Origin: CALCEB01 sp035531475
Lineage (GTDB): Bacteria > Acidobacteriota > Terriglobia > UBA7540
Reading direction: 5' to 3'
Assembly: GCA_035531475.1 (NCBI GenBank)
Contig: DATKST010000170.1
Coordinates: forward strand, 1 to 64,000
Length of the DNA stretch: 64,000 nucleotides
Shown: positions 49,877-60,000 of the stretch, one piece after another
Numbering within the stretch: the first letter of the stretch is position 1
Layout: each line of letters starts with the position of its first letter
Notes under the pieces: generated by a model
Databases searched by the model: none
What the model was told of the DNA's origin: nothing
The model's input: the letters and a program-made list of their open reading frames with translations, nothing else
Position numbers and translations under genes: made by a program

Positions 49877-51395
49877 TGAGGCTGTGGAGCGCGACTATCG
49901 CAAGCTGCTCGCCTTTCTCGACCTTTCCTCCGGCTTCACGCTGGCCATCGCCCGGTGCAACCTGCCCTCACTGCGACGGGAAATCGTCGAGCGGGCTCGG
50001 AAAGATGCTGGCCGCTCGGGGGTGGTGGTCAAGATTGTCGACTTCGCGGGCGATGCGCCGGAGGACTTCGTGCCCGGCGTTCGTCGGGGGCTTGACGACG
50101 CGCCTTCCAATGGCCGCCTGGCGGCGATGGTGACGGGACTGGACGGTCTGATTTACAAATCGGCGAGCCCAGAGGAGCTTCGCGGAGACGGACGGCCGCC
50201 GTTTGTGGCCCGCCTCAACTTCGACCGCGAGCGCATCGCGCAGGAGCTGCGCTTTCCGATTGTCTTATGGCTGGAGAGCGAGTCCACGAAACTCCTCCTC
50301 ACGCAAGCTCCGGACCTGATGCAGTGGGTGAGCGCCCATTTCGACTTCGGGGGTCCCGCCGTCACGGAGAAGGCGTTCAGCACGCTTGTGGAGAGTTACC
50401 CGGCGCTTGACCGCCAGGGCGGAACAGAGACCCGCGCCCAGTTGGGCGAGCTCAGCGGCTTGCTGCAGGAGCTCGATGAGACCCAGGGCGCTCAGGACGC
50501 CGCCGGCCTGCGAAAACGGCTCGCTGTATTGAATGCCCTTGCGGAAAGATGCTACCGGCTCGGAGACTCGCAGCAGGCCAAGGCCTACTGGGCGGAAGCC
50601 TGGAAAATCGCGACGAAACTGAAAGACCGGCGTGAGGAAGCCGCGGCCTTGGGCAACCTGGGCATTGCCTACAACAGACTCGGCGAGACCCGCCGCGCCA
50701 TCGAGTGCCACGAGCAGGCCCTGGCCATTATGCGCGAGATCGGCGACCGGCGGGGCGAAGGGACCGCGCTCGGCAACCTGGGCATTGCCTACAACAGACT
50801 CGGCGAGACCCGCCGCGCCATCGAGTACCACGAGCAGGCCTTGGCCATTGCCCGCGAGCTCGGCAACCGGCGGGGCGAAGGTAACGCGCTCGGCAACCTG
50901 AGCAACGCCTACTACAGACTCGGCGAGACCCGCCGCGCCATCGAGTACTACGAGCAGGCCCTGGCCATTGACCGCGAGCTCGGCAACCGGCGGGGCGAAG
51001 GCCATGACCTCGGCAACCTGGGCAACGCCTACGACGCCTTGGGCGAAACCCGCCGCGCCATCGAGTACTACGAGCAGGCCCTGGCCATTGCCCGCGAGCT
51101 CGGCGACCGGCGGGGAGAAGGGACCTCGCTTAACAACCTGGGCTTGGCCTACGCCGCCCTGAACGAGACCCGCCGCGCCATCGAGTACTACGAGCAGGCC
51201 CTGGCCATTGCCCGCGAGATCGGCAACCGGCAGGGCGAAGGCAACGCGCTCTGGAACATGAGCCTCGCTCTTGACACGCTCGGGCAGCACCCGAAGGCCA
51301 TTGAACTTGCCGAGGCGGCGCTTAAGGTCTACGAGCAAATCGAAGACCCCGGGGCCAGCACGGTGCGAAGCCAGCTCGAACAATGGAGACGCTAG
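49857..51395 (+). CDS. TPR protein with degenerate NTPase-like N-terminal domain
   Basis: 512 residues from GTG 49857; an ATG at 49827 gives 522 with a larger overlap. The N-terminal 200 residues (LDLSSGFTLAIARCNLPSLR … VTGLDGLIY … LNFDRERIAQELRFPIVLWL … APDLMQWVSAHFDF) resemble a domain placed before TPR arrays in some NTPase-type signalling proteins. It lacks a Walker A motif. Residues 262-462 are five 40-residue TPR units with consensus LGNLGNAYYRLGETRRAIEY (then YEQALAIARELGNRRGEG), preceded and followed by diverged units. It is translationally coupled to the ATPase upstream. Probably a scaffold or sensor of the pair. Confidence 0.75.
   Translation: MQEPAADEAVERDYRKLLAFLDLSSGFTLAIARCNLPSLRREIVERARKDAGRSGVVVKIVDFAGDAPEDFVPGVRRGLDDAPSNGRLAAMVTGLDGLIYKSASPEELRGDGRPPFVARLNFDRERIAQELRFPIVLWLESESTKLLLTQAPDLMQWVSAHFDFGGPAVTEKAFSTLVESYPALDRQGGTETRAQLGELSGLLQELDETQGAQDAAGLRKRLAVLNALAERCYRLGDSQQAKAYWAEAWKIATKLKDRREEAAALGNLGIAYNRLGETRRAIECHEQALAIMREIGDRRGEGTALGNLGIAYNRLGETRRAIEYHEQALAIARELGNRRGEGNALGNLSNAYYRLGETRRAIEYYEQALAIDRELGNRRGEGHDLGNLGNAYDALGETRRAIEYYEQALAIARELGDRRGEGTSLNNLGLAYAALNETRRAIEYYEQALAIAREIGNRQGEGNALWNMSLALDTLGQHPKAIELAEAALKVYEQIEDPGASTVRSQLEQWRR
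50641..51240 (+). repeat. Five tandem 120-bp repeats encoding TPR units
   Basis: Units start near 50641, 50761, 50881, 51001 and 51121. Blocks such as GACTCGGCGAGACCCGCCGC and CGAGCAGGCCCTGGCCATT are almost identical at DNA level. That implies recent expansion or gene conversion, and copy number may vary between strains. Confidence 0.9.
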
Positions 51396-51502
51396 GCGAG
51401 AAGGAAGCCAGCCAGCAAGTAACGCGGACGAGTCCGGGCAAGAGGGCCTTTCGTCCTTAAAAATCCCACTACCGCCGGGCGCAAAGTCTCCCCCACCATC
51501 GC

Positions 51503-51508
51503 GTATAA
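51503..51508 (+). promoter_or_regulatory. Possible -10 box (TATAAT)
   Basis: CGTATAATGTTTTT is a perfect -10 hexamer 52 bp upstream of the gene at 51560. No good -35 is visible at the right spacing. Confidence 0.35.
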
Positions 51509-51559
51509 TGTTTTTGCGCGCGAAATTTACGAAGGCGGTCAGGTTCCGAACTGCGGGTT

Positions 51560-52762
51560 ATGCATCGTTTCGCTTTATTAATACGGAAAGTTCGGCGTGG
51601 GCCAATTCTCGCGGGACTGTTCATTTTCCCCATTCTGCCAGCTTACGGCCAGGCCAGCCATCCTGCACCCCAGCCACTGACGCTCGAAATCTCTGTCAAC
51701 ACCCAAGCCGTGACGGCGCCTCTTCCCATCCGGGTAACGCTCCACGTGCACAATTCCGGCGCCCAGGCGATTTGGCTCTACCGCCCGGTGCGTGACGCGG
51801 CAGAAGCTGGAGCCGACATGGACCGGCCGCGCGGCGGCTCGACGCTGGTCACCCGCATATCGCCCTTGAATTTGCCGGCGGGCGCGGTGGTGAATCTTGC
51901 GGCGATCGGCAAGGTGATGAAGCCTGCCAAACTGCCGCACCCCAAGCTGGTGCAGCTTGATCCCGGCGGCGACTTTGAGGAAACCCTCGCCATCCGCATT
52001 CTGCCCGCGTTGCTGCGCGGCCCGAGCGGCTCCTCCGGCAATCTGCCCTTTTGGGGCAGCTACCGCTTCTCAGTGATTTATGGGGCGGGGTATCCCAACG
52101 GTGACGACCTGCGGCGGGACGTGGGCGTGGTGCCTTGGGAAGGCGGCGTGACCAGCAACGCCCTGGAGATCACCTTGGCAGCGCCGCCGGCTTCGGATCG
52201 CGGCAGTGTTTCCGGGTCAATCGTGAACCAACAATCCGGTTTTGTGGGTGATGCTGTGGTCTCGTTAAGCGCCCAAGACGGGCATTTGCTGAATCAAATG
52301 GTGACCAACTCGTCCGGCCGCTTCTCATTCTCCTCTCTGCCGCCCGGCACCTATTGGGTTACTGTGCGTGAGGAGGGATCGACGCAAGCTGGCGGCATGT
52401 ATGAACACGCGACGCTGACCGCAGACCAGCCCGAGACTTCCTTGAAACTCCTCCTAGCCCGCGAGGACATCAGCGATGCGAAGAAACTCCTCCACAAGCC
52501 CGTCCTGTTCCGGGTCACGGACAGCGCCAATCAGCCCGTGGATGGCGCGCTGCTGGATGACACCTGGTCCGACGGCCCGGTCATGGAAGACCTGAAAGGG
52601 CGGACGGGTGCGGCCGGAGTGGTGGTGATGGACGTGCTCCCCGGTAGCAATTACGTGAGCGTCAAGAAGAAGGGTTGCCGCAGCAAAGACGAGCGGTCCC
52701 AAGTCTCATCCGACATCGGTGTGGACGGCTTCAACCTCATTTTCGATTGCGAGCGGAAATAG
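51560..52762 (+). CDS. Exported protein with CarboxypepD_reg/CNA-B-like domain
   Basis: 400 residues. The signal peptide region ends GLFIFPILPAYGQAS. An N-terminal beta domain (LTLEISVNTQAVTAPLPIRV … HVHNSGAQAIWLYRPV) resembles domains that sense or bind surface ligands. It is followed by the carboxypeptidase-regulatory-like fold (GSVSGSIVNQQSGFVGDAVV … FSFSSLPPGTYWVTVREEG) and a second, diverged repeat of it at the C-terminus (VLFRVTDSANQPVDGALLDD). Two cysteines near the end (KKGCRSK, FDCERK) may pair. No enzyme motif is seen. It is likely a cell-surface or periplasmic binding protein. Confidence 0.7.
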   Translation: MHRFALLIRKVRRGPILAGLFIFPILPAYGQASHPAPQPLTLEISVNTQAVTAPLPIRVTLHVHNSGAQAIWLYRPVRDAAEAGADMDRPRGGSTLVTRISPLNLPAGAVVNLAAIGKVMKPAKLPHPKLVQLDPGGDFEETLAIRILPALLRGPSGSSGNLPFWGSYRFSVIYGAGYPNGDDLRRDVGVVPWEGGVTSNALEITLAAPPASDRGSVSGSIVNQQSGFVGDAVVSLSAQDGHLLNQMVTNSSGRFSFSSLPPGTYWVTVREEGSTQAGGMYEHATLTADQPETSLKLLLAREDISDAKKLLHKPVLFRVTDSANQPVDGALLDDTWSDGPVMEDLKGRTGAAGVVVMDVLPGSNYVSVKKKGCRSKDERSQVSSDIGVDGFNLIFDCERK

Positions 52763-52786
52763 AGACAGGTCTTGGCCTTCTAACCA

Positions 52787-52959
52787 CAATACTGTTCAGT
52801 TAAGGCGAGTTTCATGATCTTGATCTCAGAGTCGTCGCCTGACCCCTCACCCCGGCCCTCTCCCCGCAAGCGGGGAGAGGGTGCCGCGAAGCGGCGGGTG
52901 AGGGGCTCTGGTTCAACGGTGTGCATTATTCTCGAACGGACCTTAACTGAACAGTATTG
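52787..52959. mobile_element. Family M MITE, intact 19-bp terminal inverted repeats
   Basis: 173 bp. The left end CAATACTGTTCAGTTAAGG (52787-52805) and right end CCTTAACTGAACAGTATTG (52941-52959) are perfect inverted repeats. The centre holds the CTCTCCCCGCAAGCGGGGAG hairpin. No coding capacity. Degenerate copies lie at 31411-31548 and 45752-45922, and a lone end at 62969-62990. Confidence 0.88.
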
Positions 52960-53015
52960 AGGCTAAAGGATAGACGATCTCACGCAAAGGCGCGCAGTAA
53001 AACGCCTCGGATTCG

Positions 53016-54011
53016 ATGCAACTGACTCCTAAAGGACCCTTCAGTCTTTCACACACCTTGCGGTTCATCTTGAGCCCTCCGGCGCTATTGAACGGGCGGC
53101 GGTTTGAGCCGCTGCTGGATCATTCTGTGGATGGTGAGTATCGCCGCTTGGTGGATTTGGATGGCGACCTTGTTCTTTATGGCGTTTCGGAGAGCGGTGC
53201 CGGGTCACGCCAAGGTCTTAGCGTTCGGGTCCTTCATGGGCGTCGTGATTCAAACACGCTTCGCGCCATTTCCGGGTTGGCAGCCAGGCAATTTGGGCTT
53301 GATGTCGATCTTTCCGGTTTCTACGATTTGGCCGGGAAGGATTGTGTCCTCTCGCATTTGGCGAAGCATTTTCGCGGGATGAGGATTCCGCAAGCGCCCA
53401 CCGTCTATGAGACTTTAATCTCCGCCATCATCGAGCAGCAAGTTAACCTGTCATTTGCCCACAAAGTGAAGCGAGTGCTGATTGAGGCTTACGGGCGAAG
53501 CCTTGACCACGATGGCCGCAGTTACCATTGTTTTCCCGAACCGGCGGCGCTGGCCATCACCACGCCGACTGAGCTTCGCAAGCTCGAAGTCTCTGGTCCC
53601 AAGTCGGGCTATATCATCGGCATCTCCAGAGCCGTGCTGGACGGAAGTTTTGATGTGGAGGGCCTGCGCCAGCTTGAGCCGGCCGCCGCCGCAGAAAAGC
53701 TCATGGCCTTCAAGGGAGTGGGGTGTTGGACTTCCCAATATGTCGGGTTGCGGGCGCTGGGGCATTTGGACTGCCTGCCTTCGGGGGACGTGGGCTTGCA
53801 GAACGCGATGGGTTCATTTTACGGCCACCGCCGCCAGCCAACTCCCAAGTGGGTCGAACGCACGGCGAAGGCGTGGGCCGGGTGGCGAAGTTACGCGACG
53901 TTCTATCTATGGCTCACATATTGGGAGGCTCCTCAATGGCGGGAAGACCTGCGAGTTCAAATCCAGGCAGACAGAATCGATCCACCTCGAAGCACAAGGC
54001 AGCGTCGCTGA
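53016..54011 (+). CDS. AlkA-type DNA-3-methyladenine glycosylase
   Basis: 331 residues. The N-terminal domain (SLSHTLRFILSPPALLNGRR …) is beta-rich, followed by the HhH-GPD fold: VYETLISAIIEQQVNLSFAH, then LMAFKGVGCWTSQYVGLRAL (helix-hairpin-helix with Gly-Val-Gly) and LPSGDVGLQNAM, whose Asp is the catalytic residue. It should remove alkylated purines and start base-excision repair. Its C-terminus overlaps the DinB-like gene by 76 bp. ATG 53016 is a plausible start. Confidence 0.88.
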   Translation: MQLTPKGPFSLSHTLRFILSPPALLNGRRFEPLLDHSVDGEYRRLVDLDGDLVLYGVSESGAGSRQGLSVRVLHGRRDSNTLRAISGLAARQFGLDVDLSGFYDLAGKDCVLSHLAKHFRGMRIPQAPTVYETLISAIIEQQVNLSFAHKVKRVLIEAYGRSLDHDGRSYHCFPEPAALAITTPTELRKLEVSGPKSGYIIGISRAVLDGSFDVEGLRQLEPAAAAEKLMAFKGVGCWTSQYVGLRALGHLDCLPSGDVGLQNAMGSFYGHRRQPTPKWVERTAKAWAGWRSYATFYLWLTYWEAPQWREDLRVQIQADRIDPPRSTRQRR

Positions 54012-54532
54012 CCTCTGAAGTTCTGGCGCTTGCGCGGCATTCCTTGCAAGCTCACCATTTCCCAAGGATCGCCCGCTGCCTGGAGGTACTACCCGAAAAG
54101 GACATTTGGTGGCGTCCTAACCAGGCATCAAATAGCGCCGGAAATCTGGTCCTTCACCTCACTGGAAACGTGCGGCAATGGATCATTTCCGGACTTGGCG
54201 GCGAGCCGGACGTTCGGCATCGTGACCAGGAATTCTCAGAAACCGGGCCATTGGCCAAGCGAGTGATTCTGAGCCGCTTGAAAGCTACGGTTGAGGAAGC
54301 CGGACGGGTGATTTCTAGCCGGACGATGGAAGACCTTAATAGGGTGCATCTTATTCAAGGGTTTAAGGTTACGGGCTTGCAAGCAATCACCCACGTGGTC
54401 GAGCATTTTGCCCTTCACACCGGCCAGATCATCTACATCACTAAGATGAAGATGCAAAAGGACTTGGGATTTACGCGGCTGCCAGGCGAGAAGCGCATAA
54501 AGGCCCGGACAAAGGCACCGCCGATGCTTTGA
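53936..54532 (+). CDS. DinB-like (DUF1572) protein
   Basis: 198 residues from ATG 53936, preceded by GGGAGG, inside the end of the glycosylase gene. WWRPNQASNSAGNLVLHLTG and HVVEHFALHTGQIIYITKMK carry the two conserved histidines of the DinB/DUF1572 four-helix fold, a metal-binding family with thiol-transferase relatives. The large overlap suggests translational coupling and a shared role in alkylation or thiol stress, which is inference. Confidence 0.8.
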   Translation: MAGRPASSNPGRQNRSTSKHKAASLTSEVLALARHSLQAHHFPRIARCLEVLPEKDIWWRPNQASNSAGNLVLHLTGNVRQWIISGLGGEPDVRHRDQEFSETGPLAKRVILSRLKATVEEAGRVISSRTMEDLNRVHLIQGFKVTGLQAITHVVEHFALHTGQIIYITKMKMQKDLGFTRLPGEKRIKARTKAPPML

Positions 54533-54856
54533 CGCCAGGGTCAAGCATAACCAAGAAAGTCTTGGCCTGAGTCCTGGGATAATGTACTATTAAGTATATA
54601 TATTTTATTTTTAGAGGGACGAAAGCGACAGCACGGAATGGACCAAAGCCGATTTTCTGCCGTCTGCGCGTGGCCGACAGCGAATATATGATGGCGATAA
54701 CCTGTCTAATGATATGGAGATAAGCCCTGATTTAGCTAAGGGATTCGTTTGCAGTCAACTGCTTCCGGTCGGTGAATCGCTCGGGGGCGGCGATGAAACC
54801 GTGTTGGCGGAAGGTAAGCCAGTAAGTCGTTCCGGTCAACGCGATCAAGGTGCTCT
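54533..54856. other. Intergenic region upstream of argS
   Basis: 324 bp. TACTATTAAGTATATATATT (about 54583-54602) is strikingly A/T-rich and may hold the promoter. No T-box-like or other RNA leader was recognised. Confidence 0.4.
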
Positions 54857-56860
54857 TTGTTCCTAGAAATTCAAGATCAAATCAGGGCGAAGTTCTGTGA
54901 AGCTGTCCAGGAAACCTTCGGACTGGCAATTGCCAAGCCGTCGATCGGGTTCCCGCCCACGGCTGACCTGGGTGAAATCTCCATCACTTCCTGTTTTGAG
55001 CTGGCCAAGCAACTGCGCCAAGCGCCCCGCAAAATTGCCGAGCAGATCCTTCCCAAACTGTTGCCGATTGAAGGGGTTGAGCGGGCGACCATCGCTGGTG
55101 GCGGGTACGTCAATTTCTTCCTGGACCGGGCCCGGCTGGCCGAAGGGCTATTTCGTTTGAGGACAGAGGTTGCAGCAAAGCCTTCAAAATCAGCCGAGGC
55201 GACGACCGAAAAGATTCTGGTTGAGCATACCAGCATTAACCCCAATAAAGCTGCGCACATAGGCCACCTGCGTAACGCCGTTTTGGGTGACACGTTTGCC
55301 CGGCTGCTGCGATTCCGCGGTTATAGGGTGGAAATCCAGAACTACATTGATAACACAGGTGTTCAGGTTGCCGATGTGGTGGTGGGCTTTGTACATCTTG
55401 AGCATATGGGTCCCGAGGAAGTACGGGCCCTGATTCAGAGCACCACCCGGTTCGATTATTACTGTTGGGACCTTTATGCCCAGGTCTTCCAGCGGTATGA
55501 AACCGATCCTGATTTGGCGGCTTTCCGGTCAGAAGCTCTTAAAGCCATTGAGGAAAACGAAGGTGGCCTGGCCGAGCTTGCGGAGATGGTGTCTTCGGCC
55601 ATATCGCGCATTCACCTGGAAACCATGTTGCGCATCAATGTGCAGTACCAGTTGCTGGTCGAGGAGAGCGAAATCCTGCGGCTCAACTTCTGGAAGTCAG
55701 CCTTTGAGCTGATGAAGGAAAGAGGAGCGATTCGCCTGGAGGAGTCCGGCAAGAACCACGGATGCTGGGTGATGGCGCTTCCCGCCACTAATGGGGAGGC
55801 CGCAGGCGACGTCGCCGCGAATGAGGAGGATGTGAAGATTATTGTCCGCTCCAATGGCACTGTGACCTACGTGGGAAAGGATATTGCCTATCACCTCTGG
55901 AAGTTCGGCCTGTTGGGGAGAGACTTTGGTTACAAGCCTTTCTACCAGTATGCTGATGGCCAAACCGTTTGGCGCACGGCTATTGAGGGTGTTCCCAATC
56001 CTCCGGCGTTTGGCCAGGCCGCCGAAGCTTTTGCAGTCATCGATACGCGGCAATCCTACGTGCAGGATGTCGTGCGGGAAGCCTTGCGCGCCTTGGGGTA
56101 CAAGGCCCAGGCTGACCGCCTTCACCACTTTGCCTATGAGGTTGTGGGACTTTCACCGCGCTGCGCCCAGGAATTGGGGGTGGAGCTTTCCGCTGAAGCC
56201 CAGGAACGGAGCTACATCGAGGTCTCCGGCCGCCGGGGATTGGGGATCAAAGCGGACGATTTGATCGATCGGCTTCTGGAGAAAGCTTTGCAGGAAGTTC
56301 AGGGCAGGGAATCCTCGGGGAATGTCCAGGAGCAAAATGAATCAGCCCGGATGATTGCAGTCAGCGCTTTGCGCTACTTCCTGATCAAGTTTACGCGGCG
56401 AACCCTAATCGCCTTTGACTTCAAAGACGCTTTGGCATTTGAAGGAGAGACCGGCCCTTACCTCCAGTATACGGCCGTCCGTGCCGGGAACATCTTACAT
56501 AAATTCAATGAGATACAGCCTGATTTTGAATCCGAGCGGCGGCTGGAGGCAGTGAACGCACATCAACTCCATTCATCCCTGACGGGTGAAGGCGGTGGCG
56601 ATTTCTGGGACTTGGTGCTGCTCTCGGCGCAATTGGAAATGGTGGTAGACCAAGCCATCGCAGCCGAGGAGCCGGCCATTGTTGCCAAGTACGCGTTCCG
56701 CCTGGCCCAGGCCTTCAACAATTTCTACCATCACTATCGCATCCTTCAGGAACCAGACCCAACCCACCAACAATTTCTTCTATGGCTCGTCCAGCTTGTC
56801 CTCAAGACCTTACAAGAAGCTCTCGACCTGATGGGGATTGAGATTCCCGCCCGGATGTAA
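54857..56860 (+). CDS. argS: Arginyl-tRNA synthetase
   Basis: 667 residues, about 80-100 longer than many ArgRS. The class I HIGH motif is in NPNKAAHIGHLRNAVLGDTF (preceded by EHTSINPNK). YIDNTGVQVADVVVGF is the family region after it. TYVGKDIAYHLWKFGL and the GLGIKADDLIDRL region, in place of KMSKS, are typical of ArgS. The C-terminal anticodon-binding DALR-type helical domain starts near YLQYTAVRAGNILHKFNEIQ. The likely start is TTG 54857 with a weak RBS. It charges tRNA-Arg in the cytoplasm. Confidence 0.93.
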   Translation: MFLEIQDQIRAKFCEAVQETFGLAIAKPSIGFPPTADLGEISITSCFELAKQLRQAPRKIAEQILPKLLPIEGVERATIAGGGYVNFFLDRARLAEGLFRLRTEVAAKPSKSAEATTEKILVEHTSINPNKAAHIGHLRNAVLGDTFARLLRFRGYRVEIQNYIDNTGVQVADVVVGFVHLEHMGPEEVRALIQSTTRFDYYCWDLYAQVFQRYETDPDLAAFRSEALKAIEENEGGLAELAEMVSSAISRIHLETMLRINVQYQLLVEESEILRLNFWKSAFELMKERGAIRLEESGKNHGCWVMALPATNGEAAGDVAANEEDVKIIVRSNGTVTYVGKDIAYHLWKFGLLGRDFGYKPFYQYADGQTVWRTAIEGVPNPPAFGQAAEAFAVIDTRQSYVQDVVREALRALGYKAQADRLHHFAYEVVGLSPRCAQELGVELSAEAQERSYIEVSGRRGLGIKADDLIDRLLEKALQEVQGRESSGNVQEQNESARMIAVSALRYFLIKFTRRTLIAFDFKDALAFEGETGPYLQYTAVRAGNILHKFNEIQPDFESERRLEAVNAHQLHSSLTGEGGGDFWDLVLLSAQLEMVVDQAIAAEEPAIVAKYAFRLAQAFNNFYHHYRILQEPDPTHQQFLLWLVQLVLKTLQEALDLMGIEIPARM

Positions 56861-57083
56861 TACCGAGCCTGTAGCCTTTTCCCTTAATCTTCGTGGGGGC
56901 GGAAGCCGATAGAGTTTGAGGGGACGGTCACCTCATTCTGCTTGCAAATAGAGTTGATGTAGTTATGTTTTAGTAATAGTTTAAGACCCGAATAGGTGTA
57001 GTATTGATAATGTTCGGCAAGTGACGAGGTGTCTGTAAAACCACGGCCATAACTGCCTTCAAGTCTGCTGGAGTGCCAAATAT

Positions 57084-60000
57084 ATGCGTTATTGCAGTTC
57101 TTCACAATCCATGGTCGGCCGATACCTGAACTATTCTCTCTACAATCAACCCCTGCGCCCGGATAGGTTTCCTTCGCACCTTGGCCGGACGGGCCCAGTT
57201 GGCCGCATTGCTCACCCGCGGCGGAGCTTCTTCAGACTCTGTTTTTGGTTCATGGCAGCGGTGCTGTCGGCCTCGGCCTCGTTCACCGGTTGGGCCCGGG
57301 AATCCGGCCAGGACCGGCCGCAGCCACCGCTCACAACCGCCCGGGAAATTCACGAGCTAACGATGAAAAGGGCTGAATCGGGTTTGCCGGTTCTGCTGCG
57401 CGGCGTCGCTACGTTTCGAAATAGCCAACATCTGTTTATCCAGGATTCCACCGGTGGGGTTTGGATCAATCAGGAACACAAGGATTTCGGGATAAAACCC
57501 GGTGACTTGCTTGAGGTGCGGGGCATCACTGCGGACACGCAATTTGCGCCGGAAGTTCGAAGCCCTCAATTCAAGGTTCTCGGCGCCGCACCCTTCCCCA
57601 AGCCCCGGCAAGCCTCATGGGATGAAATGAACACGACTGTGGATGAAAGTTTGTGGGTGGAGGTCTCCGGGATTGTCCATTCAGTTGCTTCGCAAGGCAA
57701 ACAGACCGTCCTCGATCTGACCGTTGAGGGAGGCCGAATTCCGGTTATTGTCGCCGCCGGTTCTGGACCGGTTTCATCGAATCTGGTCGACTCAGAAGTC
57801 AGAATTGATGGCGTCTGCGAGGCAGCCTTTAACCAAAAGATGCAATTAATTGGAGCACGCCTATTTGTTCCAAGTTTTCAGCAAATCCATATTGTGATTC
57901 CAGTTCCAGCCCATCCATTCGCTGGTTCCGTTCAACCCATCGGCAGCATCTTCCAATTTGGACAGACACAGTGGCCCATCCATCGTGTCCACATCCGTGG
58001 GGTGGTCACCGGCCAGGTCCTAGGAGGCGCGCTCTTCGTAAAGGATGCTACGCAAAGCCTTTACGTTCAGGCAACGCAACCTACAAAGGCTTTGCCGGGG
58101 GACCGGGTGGATGTCCTGGGTTTCCCAACTTTGAATGGCCTGGCGCCCGGTTTGGAAGATGCAGTTTTCCGCGTCAATAGTCACGGGCCAGCTCCGGTTC
58201 CCACCAGAATTATCACGGCTCAAGCACTGAGCGGCTCATTTAACACAGAACTCGTGCAGATGGAAGGGACACTCGAAGGGAGCTTCAGCACCTCGATGGA
58301 GCAAGTTCTGGTCTTGAAATCGGGCGATACAACGTTTCACACGGTGCTCGGGACGGGGAAATCCGGAGCAGGGCCCAATGCGCTTCGCGATGGCAGCCGT
58401 CTGAGGGTGAGTGGAATCTGTCTGGTCCACAGCGAAGAACACCACCATCCGATGTCATTCATTCTGGTTTTAAGGACCCCTGCCGACGTTGCCATCCTCA
58501 GCAATGCGCCCTGGTGGAACATTCGCCACGCCCTGTGGAGCCTGGTCGGGTCCGTTCTGTTCGCTTTATTTTGCTTGGCGTGGGTTGCCATCCTGAGGCG
58601 GCGCATGCAACAGCAAACCCAGATTGTACGCACGACGCTGGAGTCTACGGCGGACGGAATTCTGGTGGTTGACTCACAGGGAAGGATCATCAGCTACAAC
58701 CGCAAATTTGCGGAAATGTGGGGCATTCCGGAAGCGGTCCTGGCCACGCGGGAAATGAATGCCGTTTGCGTGCACGTTCAGGAACAACTGAAGAATCCCG
58801 AATTGATCCTGGCCCGGAATAGGACCTTGGATGGCCCGCCGGAGTATCAAACGGACGATCTGATCGAGTTCAAAGACGGCCGGGTCTTCGAACGGCATAC
58901 AGAACCACTGCGCATGTGGGGGAGAAGCGTCGGACGGGTTTCGGCCTTCCGCGACATCACGGCGCGGAAGCGCACGGAAGAGGCGGTGCGAGCCTCGGAG
59001 GAGCGTTACCGGAGGCTCTTTGAGCGCAACCTTGCCGGTGTTTACCGCGCTACTCTGGATGGCCGCATCCTGGACGCGAATGAAGCTTGTGCCCGCATCT
59101 TTGGTTTTAGCTCCAAAGAGGAAATCCTGAGCGAGCCGATCAGAACCTTGTATCCATCCGACGCAGACCGCGCAACGTTTCTGAGGCTCTTGACGGAGCA
59201 AGGCAGCCTTGCGAATTATGAGAGCGAGCTCCGCAAGCGGGACGGCCGCCCGGTTTGGGTTCTGGAGAATGCCAGCCGCACCGAAGGCAGAAACGGTGAG
59301 AGCTTCATCGAAGGAACCCTGATCGATATTACGGAGAGAAAAAAAGCCGAGCGTGACATCCTCAAGGCGAAAGAGGCGGCCGAGATGGCCAACCGGGCCA
59401 AGAGCGAATTCCTGGCCAATATGAGCCATGAGATTCGCACCCCGATGAACGGAATTCTGGGGATGACGGAACTTGCCCTGCAAACCAAGTTGGACGAGGA
59501 GCAACAAGAATACTTATCCCTGGTCAAGTCTTCGGCTGATTCCCTGCTCACCGTCATTAATGACATTCTGGACTTCTCCAAGATCGAGGCCGGAAAGCTC
59601 GATCTGGATCCCATCGAGTTCAACCTGCGGGAGAGCTTGAATGAGACTTTGAAGACCATGACGCTACGCGCCTACGCCAAGGGATTGGAATTGGTTGGCG
59701 AGGTGCGGCCTGAAGTCCCCGACACCGTGATCGGCGACCCGGCCCGAATTCGCCAAATCCTGCTCAACCTTCTGGCAAACGCCGTGAAGTTCACGGAACA
59801 AGGAGAGATTGTAGCCACCGCCTGGGTTGAAGAGCAGGATGATTCGGGTTTGATGATTCACTTTTCGGTGCGGGATACGGGCATTGGCATCCCACGGGAA
59901 AAGCAGCAGTTGATTTTTGAAGCCTTCTCGCAGGCGGACAGCTCCACCACCCGAAAATATGGAGGAACCGGGCTCGGGCTGACCATCTCCTCCCGCTTGG

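Noticed and set aside
50641..51240. Regular spaced repeats considered as a CRISPR array
   Set aside because: Repeats are 120-bp coding units without unique spacers; no cas genes are present.
50265..51383. 372-codon minus-strand frame with a repeated VAELAGNGQGLLVVLDGAAG pattern
   Set aside because: It is the complement of the TPR repeats; the regularity comes from the 120-bp units.
56884..57105. 73-codon minus-strand frame between argS and the hybrid kinase
   Set aside because: A/T-rich intergenic sequence, no RBS, no recognisable motif.
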